The notes beneath the pieces are model-generated. The model did no database searches. It saw only the letters and a program-made list of their open reading frames with translations, and had not been told where the DNA came from. Shown in pieces: positions 39,838-48,142 of a stretch of DNA of 64,000 nucleotides. Origin of the DNA: DATDAH01 sp963845425 (lineage in GTDB: Bacteria > Actinomycetota > Acidimicrobiia > Acidimicrobiales > DATDAH01); assembly GCA_963845425.1 (NCBI GenBank), contig CAWJSC010000010.1, forward strand, positions 682,001-746,000, written 5' to 3'. The position numbers and the translations under genes were made by a program. Within the stretch, counting starts at the first letter, position 1. The number at the start of each line of letters is the position of its first letter.

Positions 39838-40557
39838 TCAGACCGTCACCAGGTCGACCAGGGCGGCCAGCTTGGCCTCGCCGATCCCGGTCACGTCGAT
39901 GAGCTGCTCGACGGCCGTGAACGGCCCGCTGGCCTCCCGGTACTCGATGATCGCCCCCGCAGTCGCCGGACCGACCCCGGGCAGGGTCTCCAGCTCCTCG
40001 GGCCCCGCCAGGTTGATGTTCACCGGCACGGTGGGTGCGTCCCCACTGGCCGTGTCGCCCGTCGGGGCCGACACCACCGGCGTGGGCTCACCCCGGCGCG
40101 GCACGACGACCTGGGTGCCGTCGGCCACCGGAGCGGCCAGGTTGATGCGGTCCAGGTCCGCGGCCGGGAGGGGGCCACCGGCAGCGGCGAGCAGGTCCGC
40201 TACCCGGTCCCCCGTCGCCAGCTCGTAGAGCCCCGGGTGACGAACGGCGCCTGCGGCGTGGGCGAACACCGTCCCGCCGACAGGCTCGACGAGCGCGACT
40301 CCGACCGCCGAGGTGGCCGTGGCGGCGGGAGCGAGGGGCACCCCGGCTTCGGCCGGCGGGGGGGCGGGCGACTTCAGCCACCACCACCCGAGGCCGGCAA
40401 CGAGGCAGAGGACGAAGGTGGCCAACGCCGCCCGGGGACTCAGGCCGAGATCGGCCAGCAGGCCGAGCAGCCGGTCCGTCGGCCGCAGGTGGACCGGTCG
40501 GGTCAGCCCGAGCGGGTCGGCGGGGTCGGCGAGGGATTCGGTGGGCTCCGCAGGCAC
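39838..40557 (-). CDS. comEA: ComEA-like DNA-binding competence protein
   Basis: ComEA binds incoming DNA outside the membrane. The 239-residue protein has a cytoplasmic start, one membrane helix (ALATFVLCLVAGLGWWWL), an SLBB domain (VFAHAAGAVRHPGLYEL to GTQVVVP) and two C-terminal helix-hairpin-helix motifs (LETLPGVGPATAGAIIEYR, LIDVTGIGEAKLAALVDL). The GTG start has a GGAGG Shine-Dalgarno six bases upstream. A plausible promoter with TAAGAT lies at 40603-40631. comEC is only about 500 bases away, separated by one divergent gene. Confidence 0.92.
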   Translation of the reverse strand: MPAEPTESLADPADPLGLTRPVHLRPTDRLLGLLADLGLSPRAALATFVLCLVAGLGWWWLKSPAPPPAEAGVPLAPAATATSAVGVALVEPVGGTVFAHAAGAVRHPGLYELATGDRVADLLAAAGGPLPAADLDRINLAAPVADGTQVVVPRRGEPTPVVSAPTGDTASGDAPTVPVNINLAGPEELETLPGVGPATAGAIIEYREASGPFTAVEQLIDVTGIGEAKLAALVDLVTV

Positions 40558-40602
40558 GGCGCTCCTCCACGGAAGGACATCACGTGGGGGAAGCGCAGCC
40601 GC

Positions 40603-40631
40603 ATCTTAGTCCATTTCGGCCCATTTGTTGC
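40603..40631 (-). promoter_or_regulatory. Promoter upstream of comEA
   Basis: TAAGAT (40608-40603) with GCAACA 17 bases upstream (40631-40626) in a locally AT-rich stretch. The -35 match is weak; the -10 is good. Confidence 0.4.
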
Positions 40632-40734
40632 AGCCTGGGCGACGGATTGGCCGAACTCAGCCGGGCACCGCCGACCCGAACGGCACGCGATCCTGCCCCC
40701 CAACCCCTGCCTCATTGCCGTTCAGACGCCCACG

Positions 40735-41442
40735 TCAGAACAGGCGCTGGGCGAGCGCCTTGCGGTATTGGGCGGTGCGGGGGTCGTCGGGTCCGAGGAG
40801 CTCCAGCAGGTCCACGTACTCCTGGCGGGCCTCGTCGTCGTCCTTCACCCGGTCGAGCAGCCCGTCGAGCCGGCCGCTCACCTCGTCGCCCTCCACCACG
40901 GCCTCGCCGGTGCGGGCCCGCGCGGCCACCCGACGGGTCTCGGCGGACTCGGGGAGCCGGGTCAGCAGCTCGAGGGCGTCCTCGGCGCGGCCGTCGGTCA
41001 CCCACAGGTCGGCCAGGGCCACCACGACCCGCTCGTCGTCGGGCACCAGGGTCAGGGCCTGCTCGAGGGAGGCGTGGTCGCCGGCGGCCAGCAGGGCCTC
41101 CAGAACGGCCTCGGTCTCGCTGGGCAGGAGCCCATCCACGAACTCCTGCACTGCGGCCTCGCCCTGGGCGCCGATGAAGTTGCCCACCACCGCGCCGTCC
41201 TTGAGGGCATACACCGCCGGGATGGACTGGACCTGGAAGGCCTGGCTGATCTGGGGGTTCTCGTCGACGTTGACCTTGACCAGCTCGACCTTGCCCCCGG
41301 TGGCGTCGATCACCTTCTCGAGGATGGGCCCGAGCTGGGTGCACGGCCCGCACCACGGCGCCCAGAGGTCGACCACGACGGCGATGTCGTTCGAGCGGTC
41401 GAGGACGGCGGTCTGGAAGGTGGCATCGGTGACATCGGTCAT
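40735..41442 (-). CDS. Thioredoxin-TPR protein (YbbN/CnoX-like)
   Basis: The 235-residue protein has an N-terminal thioredoxin domain with active site WAPWCGPCTQLGP and the cis-Pro in IPAVYALKDG, followed by a helical TPR-like half (about 115-235). This is the layout of YbbN/CnoX, a chaperone-redox factor that protects substrates from oxidation and hands them to folding chaperones. Here both active-site cysteines are present, so oxidoreductase activity is likely. The ATG has a GGAG Shine-Dalgarno. The gene is divergent from the phosphotransferase. Confidence 0.88.
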   Translation of the reverse strand: MTDVTDATFQTAVLDRSNDIAVVVDLWAPWCGPCTQLGPILEKVIDATGGKVELVKVNVDENPQISQAFQVQSIPAVYALKDGAVVGNFIGAQGEAAVQEFVDGLLPSETEAVLEALLAAGDHASLEQALTLVPDDERVVVALADLWVTDGRAEDALELLTRLPESAETRRVAARARTGEAVVEGDEVSGRLDGLLDRVKDDDEARQEYVDLLELLGPDDPRTAQYRKALAQRLF

Positions 41443-41488
41443 CAGTGGCTCCAACGGGATCGCGGGTCGGGGCATTCCGGTGTAGCAG

Positions 41489-41494
41489 TAGGTT
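41489..41494 (+). promoter_or_regulatory. -10 box of the phosphotransferase gene (leaderless type)
   Basis: TAGGTT lies eight bases before ATG 41503. Confidence 0.5.
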
Positions 41495-41502
41495 GCATCC
41501 CG

Positions 41503-42564
41503 ATGGCGGACATCGACGACACCAGCACCACCGCACCGGTCGAGGGAATCCACGCGGAGGAGGTCACGGCCTGGTTCGCCGAGCACGTTGCCGAGGCCCG
41601 CCCGCCGCTGGGCTTCGACCTCATCGCCGGCGGTCGCTCGAACCTGACCTACTCGGTGACCGACCGCACCGGTGCCCGGTGGGTCCTGCGCCGGCCTCCG
41701 CTCGGCCACGTGCTGGCCACGGCCCACGACATGGGCCGGGAGCACCGCATCATCGCCGCCCTGGCGGACACCGCCGTTCCCGTGCCGCCGGTCATCGGCC
41801 TCAGCCCCGACGACGCGGTCAACGGCGCCCCCTTCTACGTGATGGCCTTCCTGGACGGGCCCATCCTGCGCAACCGCGAGGCCGCGCTGACCTTGCCGAT
41901 CGAGGCCCGGGCGCGGGCCGCCGACTCCATGGTGGACGTGCTCGCCGAGATCCACGGTGTCGACGTGGACGCCGTCGGCCTGGGCGAGCTCGGGCGACGG
42001 GACGGCTACATCGAGCGTCAGCTCAAGCGCTGGCAAGGGCAGTGGGCGAAGACCAAGACCCGGGAGCTCCCGGTCATCGACGCCGTCCACGACCGGCTGG
42101 CGGCGTCGGTCCCCGAGCAGGGCCCGGCGACCATCGTCCACGGCGACTACCGCCTGGACAACTGCATCCTCGACGACGACGGCCGCATCCAGGCCGTCCT
42201 CGACTGGGAGCTGTGCACGCTGGGCGACCCCCTGGCCGACGTGGGCCAGCTCTGCATGTACTGGACCGAGCCCGGCGACACGCTCGTGGCCGCCCCCGAC
42301 GCGCCGACGACGGCCGAGGGCTTCGGCACCCGGACCGACCTCCTGGCCCGCTACGGCGAGGTCTCCGGCCGGGACCTGAGCGAGATCGACTACTTCATCG
42401 CCTTCGGCTTCTGGAAGCTGGCCTGCATCTGCGAGGGCGTGCTCAAGCGCTACCGGGCCGGGGTGATGGGCGGGGCCGACGTCAGCGGCCTGGTCGAGAT
42501 GTTCACCATCCACGTCGCCAACCTGGCCGCGGCGGCCGCCACGACCCTGGACATGGACCCCTGA
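41503..42564 (+). CDS. APH-family phosphotransferase (ACAD10-type)
   Basis: The 353-residue protein belongs to the aminoglycoside phosphotransferase/choline kinase fold. It has GGRSNLTYSVTD (nucleotide-binding loop), WVLRRPP with the ATP-binding region, the catalytic HGDYRLDNCIL and the metal-binding DWELCTLGDPLADVG. In actinobacteria this type usually phosphorylates small molecules or acts in acyl-CoA metabolism (the ACAD10-like group), not antibiotic resistance. All catalytic residues are kept. ATG 41503 is supported by the -10 box; the longer open frame upstream is a shadow. It is followed two bases later by the PAC2 gene. Confidence 0.88.
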   Translation: MADIDDTSTTAPVEGIHAEEVTAWFAEHVAEARPPLGFDLIAGGRSNLTYSVTDRTGARWVLRRPPLGHVLATAHDMGREHRIIAALADTAVPVPPVIGLSPDDAVNGAPFYVMAFLDGPILRNREAALTLPIEARARAADSMVDVLAEIHGVDVDAVGLGELGRRDGYIERQLKRWQGQWAKTKTRELPVIDAVHDRLAASVPEQGPATIVHGDYRLDNCILDDDGRIQAVLDWELCTLGDPLADVGQLCMYWTEPGDTLVAAPDAPTTAEGFGTRTDLLARYGEVSGRDLSEIDYFIAFGFWKLACICEGVLKRYRAGVMGGADVSGLVEMFTIHVANLAAAAATTLDMDP

Positions 42565-42565
42565 G

Positions 42566-43441
42566 GTGAGCAGCTCCCTGTTCGAGTTCCACGAGGACCC
42601 CGGGGGCAGCGAACCCGTACTGGTCGTCGCCCTCGAGGGCTGGATCGACGCCGGCGGGGCCGCCGCCACCGCCGCGGAGCGGATCCTGACCTCGGTCCCC
42701 CACAAGACCACCGTGGCCACCTTCGACAGCGACACCCTGCTGGACCACCGGGCCCGGCGCCCGATCATGCACCTCGTCGACGGGGTCAACACCGGCCTGA
42801 CCTGGCCCACCATCGAGCTCCTCGGCGCGTGGGACAAGGGGGAGCGGGACGTGCTCCTCCTCGTCGGGCCGGAGCCGGACCACAACTGGCCCTCCTTCGC
42901 CCGGGGCGTGGTCGACCTGGCCGAGTCCCTCGAGGTGCGCCTGGTGCTGGGCCTCGGCGCCTACCCCGCCCCGGTCCCCCACACCCGGCCGGTGCAGCTC
43001 TCCTGCACCGCGTCGTCACCGGAGATGGCGCGCCGGACCGGCTTCATCCGGGGCACCCTCGACGTGCCCGCCGGCGTGCAGGCCGCCATCGAGCGCCAAG
43101 CGGCCGAGCAGGGGCTGCCCTCCCTCGGGCTCTGGGCCCAGGTCCCCCACTACGCCGCAGCGATGCCCTACCCGGCTGCCGCCGCCCGCCTCGTCCAGGG
43201 CCTCCACGAGGTGGCCGAGCTCGACTTCGACGTCGCCGGCCTCGACCGTGACGCCGAGGCGGCCATGAGCCGACTCAACGACCTCGTGGCCGACAGCGCC
43301 GAGCACCAGGAACTCGTCCGGGAGCTCGAGCGCCACGTCGACCAGCAGACCGACGAGGACGGCGACGGCGAGATCGAGTTCCGCTCCGGTGACGAGCTGG
43401 CCGAGGAGTTCGAGCGCTTCCTGCGCGAGCAGGACGACTAG
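42566..43441 (+). CDS. PAC2 family protein
   Basis: The 291-residue protein matches the PAC2 family (LVVALEGWIDAGGAAATAA, DHRARRPIMHLVDG, LGLGAYPAPVPHTRP, GLWAQVPHY), related to eukaryotic proteasome assembly chaperones and common in actinobacteria. The C-terminus is very acidic and could be a flexible tail. The GTG start lies two bases after the phosphotransferase stop, so the two are cotranscribed. It converges with the substrate-binding protein gene. The molecular role in bacteria is not established. Confidence 0.88.
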   Translation: MSSSLFEFHEDPGGSEPVLVVALEGWIDAGGAAATAAERILTSVPHKTTVATFDSDTLLDHRARRPIMHLVDGVNTGLTWPTIELLGAWDKGERDVLLLVGPEPDHNWPSFARGVVDLAESLEVRLVLGLGAYPAPVPHTRPVQLSCTASSPEMARRTGFIRGTLDVPAGVQAAIERQAAEQGLPSLGLWAQVPHYAAAMPYPAAAARLVQGLHEVAELDFDVAGLDRDAEAAMSRLNDLVADSAEHQELVRELERHVDQQTDEDGDGEIEFRSGDELAEEFERFLREQDD

Positions 43442-43463
43442 GACCGACTCCCCGGCCTACCGC

Positions 43464-45161
43464 TCAGCCGGCGGGCGACGGGTACTCAGGGGGCTCCTCC
43501 CCCTCAGGCGGCGTCTCGTAGAAGGCTACGGCGCCCTCCGGGTCGAAGGCCCGGGTGTCCTCCTCGGGCCACTCGCCGATCCGGTAGCGCACCCCGCCGT
43601 CGACGTAGGTGTACATGCCCTGGCCCTCCTGGCGGATCTCGTCCGGCCCGGTGGCCTCCGGGTCCCACCAGATCGCGGTCCAGTTGTCGAGGCCGTTGTA
43701 GTCGGTGCCCTCCCACTCGGTGTCGTCACCCCAGTTGAGCGAGGCCTGGCTGATGGCGTCGGGCGTGGCCGGTGCTTCGAACAGAGCAGCCGCCCAGTTC
43801 TCCCGGGTCAGGTCGGGACCGACCCCCTGGAGGGCGGCGAAGAAGACCTGCGGGAGGGGCAGGATCACCCCGGACGAGCCGTCGGCGGCCGGGGGCTCGC
43901 CGGTCCACCACTCGTGCAGGAAGTAGGACCCCTGCGCCGTGGGGTCGACCCGGGCGGCCAACGGGCTGATGCCGAAGGCGTTCCCCCATTGCTCCTGGTC
44001 GAAGCCGCGGGCGGCGACAGTGGTGTCCACCAGGGCCGACCCGGTGATGATCCACTCGGGGAAGTAGTCCTGGTTGGTCGCCTCCACCGTGAAGGTGCCC
44101 GGGGCGATGGGGTCGCCGGAGAAGATGATGCTGGTCACCCCGGCCTCCTTGAACCGGGCGATGGCGCTGGCGGCCTGCTCCTGGAGCCGGGCCGGGTCGA
44201 GCTGGTAGGCCACGCTCTCGGCCACCTCGACGCCCTCCTCGGACAGGCGGTCGAGGGTGACGGCGTTCTGCTCCGCGCCGTCCTCGTCGCTCTCCAGGAA
44301 CAGGGTGCCGAACACCCGGTCCTGGCCTTCGATGGCTCCGTCGGCGAACTCGGCTGGACGCCCGGCCACCTGCTTCGACAGCCACTCGACCACGTGCTCG
44401 CGGGCCTGGTTGGTCGACTGGCCCACGGTGATGATGTAGGGGGCGCGCTCCTCGGAGAACGCGTCCGGCTCGCCGATCTGGCAGCCGATGCAGGGGATCT
44501 GGCGGGCGGCCAGCTCGTCGGCGAAGGCATCGGTCAGGATCGGCCCGCCCCAGACCATGAACGCCCCGATCTCCTCGTCGATGCGCACGGCGTCGGCCCG
44601 GGCGGCCACGTCGTCGTTCGGCGGGCCCGAGCCCTCCACCTGGACGACCTCGACGGTGCGGCCGTAGGTCTCGTAGTAGGTGTTGAAGAGGTCGGTGTAG
44701 GCCTGGATCGTGTCCAGGGAGTCCTCGTTGGTGTCGTCGATGCCGAAGCCGCCCAGTAGGTAGTCCGAGATCGGGTTCGGGGGCGACTGGTAGTAGGCGA
44801 TGGTGATCGTGTCGGCCGTGACCCCCACGTCGGTCGCCCCGCCGTTGTCCCCCTCGAAGGGCGCGTAGCACTCGGGCGCGAAGAAGTTGGGAATGGCCAC
44901 AGTGCCCCGCTCGGTGTCACAGGTGTCCGGCCAGTCCACCTCGACGCCCTGTTCCTCGGCGTCGGAGAACGACAGCGCGCCCTCGCCGGCGTTCCCGGTG
45001 GCGACGGTCTCGTCGCTGGCTTCCTCGTCGTCACCGCCCCCCGACAGGAGCACGATGGCCCCGACGACGGCGACGACCACCACGATGGCGATGATCGGGC
45101 CGTAGCGGCGCAGGGAGCGGGAGGATCCCCCGCTGGACGGACGGTCACTGCTGGGCTGCAT
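43464..45161 (-). CDS. Branched-chain amino acid-type ABC substrate-binding protein
   Basis: The 565-residue protein resembles periplasmic-binding-fold receptors of the Leu/Ile/Val (HAAT) family: VTADTITIAYYQSPPNP, GGPILTDAFADELAAR, and later strands such as GVTSIIFSGDPIAPG. Instead of a lipobox it starts with a basic stretch and an uncleaved-looking membrane helix (IIAIVVVVAVVGAIVLLSGG) followed by an acidic linker, so it is probably membrane-anchored. It is longer than typical LivK, with insertions near the C-terminus. It is the last gene of the operon with the two fused permease/ATPase polypeptides, starting two bases after the upstream stop. The substrate is unknown. Confidence 0.88.
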   Translation of the reverse strand: MQPSSDRPSSGGSSRSLRRYGPIIAIVVVVAVVGAIVLLSGGGDDEEASDETVATGNAGEGALSFSDAEEQGVEVDWPDTCDTERGTVAIPNFFAPECYAPFEGDNGGATDVGVTADTITIAYYQSPPNPISDYLLGGFGIDDTNEDSLDTIQAYTDLFNTYYETYGRTVEVVQVEGSGPPNDDVAARADAVRIDEEIGAFMVWGGPILTDAFADELAARQIPCIGCQIGEPDAFSEERAPYIITVGQSTNQAREHVVEWLSKQVAGRPAEFADGAIEGQDRVFGTLFLESDEDGAEQNAVTLDRLSEEGVEVAESVAYQLDPARLQEQAASAIARFKEAGVTSIIFSGDPIAPGTFTVEATNQDYFPEWIITGSALVDTTVAARGFDQEQWGNAFGISPLAARVDPTAQGSYFLHEWWTGEPPAADGSSGVILPLPQVFFAALQGVGPDLTRENWAAALFEAPATPDAISQASLNWGDDTEWEGTDYNGLDNWTAIWWDPEATGPDEIRQEGQGMYTYVDGGVRYRIGEWPEEDTRAFDPEGAVAFYETPPEGEEPPEYPSPAG

Positions 45162-45163
45162 GC

Positions 45164-48142
45164 CTAGGTCTCTCCCCCCGGTGAAACACCGGAACGCGCG
45201 ATCGCGTGCCGGTCACTGCCAAGGTACGACGCGACGACGGCGCCGTCGCTCAATACCTCGTCCGGGAGGCCGTCGGCGATGACGGCCCCCTGATCCATGG
45301 CGACGATCCGGTCGGCCACACCGGTGACCAACGGGACGTCGTGCTCGACCACCAACAACGCGGCCCCGAGGCCGTCGCGCAGACGCTCCAGCAGCGGGCC
45401 GAGGGCCTCGGTCTCCCGCTGGGCGATGCCGCTGGAGGGCTCGTCGAGCAGCACGACGGTCGGGCGGTGCGCCGCCACACAGGCGAGGTCCACCACCCGA
45501 CGGCTGCCCGTGGAGAGCTCCCGGACGAAGCGGGAGCGGAAGCCGCCGATGCCGAACAGCTCGATCAGCTCCTCCACCCGCTCCCGCACCTGCTCCTCGC
45601 TGTCGAAGGCGGCGGGGAGACGCAGCGCGGGGTTGATCGGGTCCCGCACGTCGATCCAGCGCTCGAGGGCGACGGCGATGGTCTCCTCGACGGTGAGCGC
45701 CGGGAACAGGCGGGCGTCCTGGAACGAGCGGCCCAGGCCCCGCCAGGCCCGTTCGGCGACCGAACGGCCGGAGATGTCCTCCTCGCCCAGGTGCACGGTG
45801 CCGCGGTCGGCGGGGACGAACCCGCTGATCAGGTCGAACAGCGTCGTCTTGCCGGCCCCGTTGGGGCCGATGATCCCGACGATCTCGCCCGGTCGGGCCG
45901 AGAAGGTCACGTCGTCGACGGCGGTCAACCCCCCGAAGCTCCGGGTGAGGCCCTGAATGGCGATGGCCGGGCCGGTCTCCTCGACCGGTCGCTCGCTCTC
46001 CCGCCGGCGGACCTTCGCCTTGGGCCGGCCTGCCCCGTTGGCTCCGGCCCCTTCGAGGAACACCGACCGCAGCAGGTCGGGGCGCTCCAGGAGCTCCGCC
46101 GCCGGGCCCTCGAAGCGGATCTCCCCCTTCTCCATGAAGTAGGCCCGGTCGGCCACGGTGAGGGCGAGGTTCACCGACTGCTCCACGAGGATCACCGTGG
46201 CGCCGTCGTCGCGGATCTCCCGCACCAAGGGTAGGAGGCGCTCCACCACGACCGGGGCCAGGCCGAGGGAGAGCTCGTCGATCATGAGCAGCTTGGGCCG
46301 GGCGATCAGGGCCATGCCCAGGGCCAGCATCTGCTGCTGGCCTCCGGACAGGTCGCCTGCGGGCTCGTGGCCCCGTTGGCCGAGGATCGGGAAGTGCTCG
46401 ATGGCCCGCGTCAGCGCGGTCTCGGTGCCCTCGGGGTCGTCCTTCCGTCGCAGCCAGCCCGCCAGACGGAGGTTCTCCTCCACGGTCAGGGACGGGAAGA
46501 CACCGGCGCCGCCGGGCACCTGCACGACCCCCCGGGCCGCGATCTCGTACGGCGGGGCGTGGGTGATGTCGGTCCCGTCGAACACGACCGCGCCCCGGTC
46601 GGCCTCGACCACGCCGCCGATGGCCCGGAGCAGGGTCGACTTGCCCGCCCCGTTGGTGCCGAGCAAGGCGACGATCTCGCCCTCCCGCACCTGCATGTCG
46701 ACGCCGAAGAGGACCTGGACGTCGTCGTAGCCGACCTCCAGCTCCCGGGCGATGAGGATCATGGGATTGCCGTGACGGCGCTCATACAGGTCCTCGGAGC
46801 GGGCGGCGGCGACCCGCCACACCTGGCGGATGTCGTCGCCGATCAGGTCCCCTGCGGAGGCGATGACCAGGCCGCCTATGAAGAAGACGGGCGTCATCAC
46901 CAGCATCCCGGTCCGGATGCCCCACGAGTCCCCGATGGCTCCGATCAACGGGAGCACGACCAGGCCGGGCAGGACCCACAGCGAGGCGATGGAGAAACCC
47001 AGCGAACGGGTCCGGGGCGGGATGGCCAGGGAGAGGGAGGCCAGGATGCCGGGGCCGACGATGGCCAGTCCGGCGGTGATGAGCGCGTTGGCGGCGACGG
47101 CCACGACGAGGTTCGGAGCCAGGGCGAACACGGCCGCCAGAACCGAGGCGGCCAGTGAGATCCAGGACAGGAACTTCAGGATGCGACCGGGGTCGGTCAG
47201 GACGTACTTCGTGGCCACCTTCGCCCCGATGATCAGCCCGACCAGCTGTAGCGGCTCGACCGCGGCCGCCACCGAGCCGCGGGCCACCTCGTTGAGGCCG
47301 AACTCCTCCTCGTAGAAGAGCGAGGCGAGGGTCACGAAGCCGATGAGCGACGCCGCCAGGAACGGCAGGGCGTACCAGATGCGCCGGAGGCCGGCGATCT
47401 TCCAGCAGGTGCGCCACGCCTCAGCGAAGGACGCGGGGTCCTCCTCGATGTCGACGGTCTCGGCCGAGGCCCCCATCGCCTCGCGCTCCCAATGGCCGCG
47501 GACCGGCTCCCGCATCTTCAGCCCGAGCACCACCAGGATCGCCGTGGGGATCGCGAACAGGATGAACGGGACACGCCAGCTGAACCAGTAGGCCAGCAGC
47601 CCGGCGAGCAACGGGCCGAGGAACTGGCCGACCGCGTTCGCCGCCCGGTGGAACGAGTAGGCCCCCGGCCGGTTGTGGGGCGGGTAGTAGTCGGCCAGCA
47701 GCGAGTTGTGCGTCGGGTCCACCACGGCCTTGCCGATGCTCGAGCCGGCCCGGGCCACCCCGAGCATGAAGACCGTCGACACCAGGCCGGTCATCACCGA
47801 GAAGATCGCCCAGACCACCGCACCCCCGAGGGCCACGGGCACCCGCTTGTGGCGGTCCGAGTACTGGGCGATCGGGATCTGCAGGACCAGGGCCCCCGCG
47901 GCCACGACAGCGATGAGGGTCAGGATGCTGGTGAGGTCCAGGCCGAAGGCCTCGCGGATCTCGGGCAGGAGGATGCCGAAGGCCGTGCGGTCCAGCTCGT
48001 CGACCGCGTTGAGCCCGAACAGGATCAGTAGGGCGTAGACCGGCCCGGGGCCGGTGAGCTCGTCGAGGGCCTGCCGCGGGTGACGGACCGCGGTGGCCGC
48101 TCCGCGGGTCCAAGCGCCCACGGCGGTGAGGGCCCGGCTCAC
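45164..48142 (-). CDS. MFS permease fused to two ABC ATPases (LivF- and LivG-like)
   Basis: The 992-residue protein has an MFS domain of about 12 helices (residues 30-440, with LPEIREAFGLDL and DRHKRVPVALGG), a LivF-like ATPase (about 465-700: Walker A LLGTNGAGKST, signature LSGGQQQML, Walker B LLMIDELSLG) and a LivG-like ATPase (about 735-980: Walker A IIGPNGAGKTT, Walker B VVLLDEPSSG). The second ATPase has STGSRR in place of the usual signature, so it may be less active. The downstream subunits are the binding protein; the upstream gene is a fused LivH-LivM permease. Why an MFS module belongs to this importer is unclear. Confidence 0.9.
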   Translation of the reverse strand: MSRALTAVGAWTRGAATAVRHPRQALDELTGPGPVYALLILFGLNAVDELDRTAFGILLPEIREAFGLDLTSILTLIAVVAAGALVLQIPIAQYSDRHKRVPVALGGAVVWAIFSVMTGLVSTVFMLGVARAGSSIGKAVVDPTHNSLLADYYPPHNRPGAYSFHRAANAVGQFLGPLLAGLLAYWFSWRVPFILFAIPTAILVVLGLKMREPVRGHWEREAMGASAETVDIEEDPASFAEAWRTCWKIAGLRRIWYALPFLAASLIGFVTLASLFYEEEFGLNEVARGSVAAAVEPLQLVGLIIGAKVATKYVLTDPGRILKFLSWISLAASVLAAVFALAPNLVVAVAANALITAGLAIVGPGILASLSLAIPPRTRSLGFSIASLWVLPGLVVLPLIGAIGDSWGIRTGMLVMTPVFFIGGLVIASAGDLIGDDIRQVWRVAAARSEDLYERRHGNPMILIARELEVGYDDVQVLFGVDMQVREGEIVALLGTNGAGKSTLLRAIGGVVEADRGAVVFDGTDITHAPPYEIAARGVVQVPGGAGVFPSLTVEENLRLAGWLRRKDDPEGTETALTRAIEHFPILGQRGHEPAGDLSGGQQQMLALGMALIARPKLLMIDELSLGLAPVVVERLLPLVREIRDDGATVILVEQSVNLALTVADRAYFMEKGEIRFEGPAAELLERPDLLRSVFLEGAGANGAGRPKAKVRRRESERPVEETGPAIAIQGLTRSFGGLTAVDDVTFSARPGEIVGIIGPNGAGKTTLFDLISGFVPADRGTVHLGEEDISGRSVAERAWRGLGRSFQDARLFPALTVEETIAVALERWIDVRDPINPALRLPAAFDSEEQVRERVEELIELFGIGGFRSRFVRELSTGSRRVVDLACVAAHRPTVVLLDEPSSGIAQRETEALGPLLERLRDGLGAALLVVEHDVPLVTGVADRIVAMDQGAVIADGLPDEVLSDGAVVASYLGSDRHAIARSGVSPGGET

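Noticed and set aside
40237..42885. Several very long open frames on both strands over the thioredoxin and phosphotransferase genes
   Set aside because: High GC leaves many frames open. Only the frames with recognisable domains and start signals were kept.
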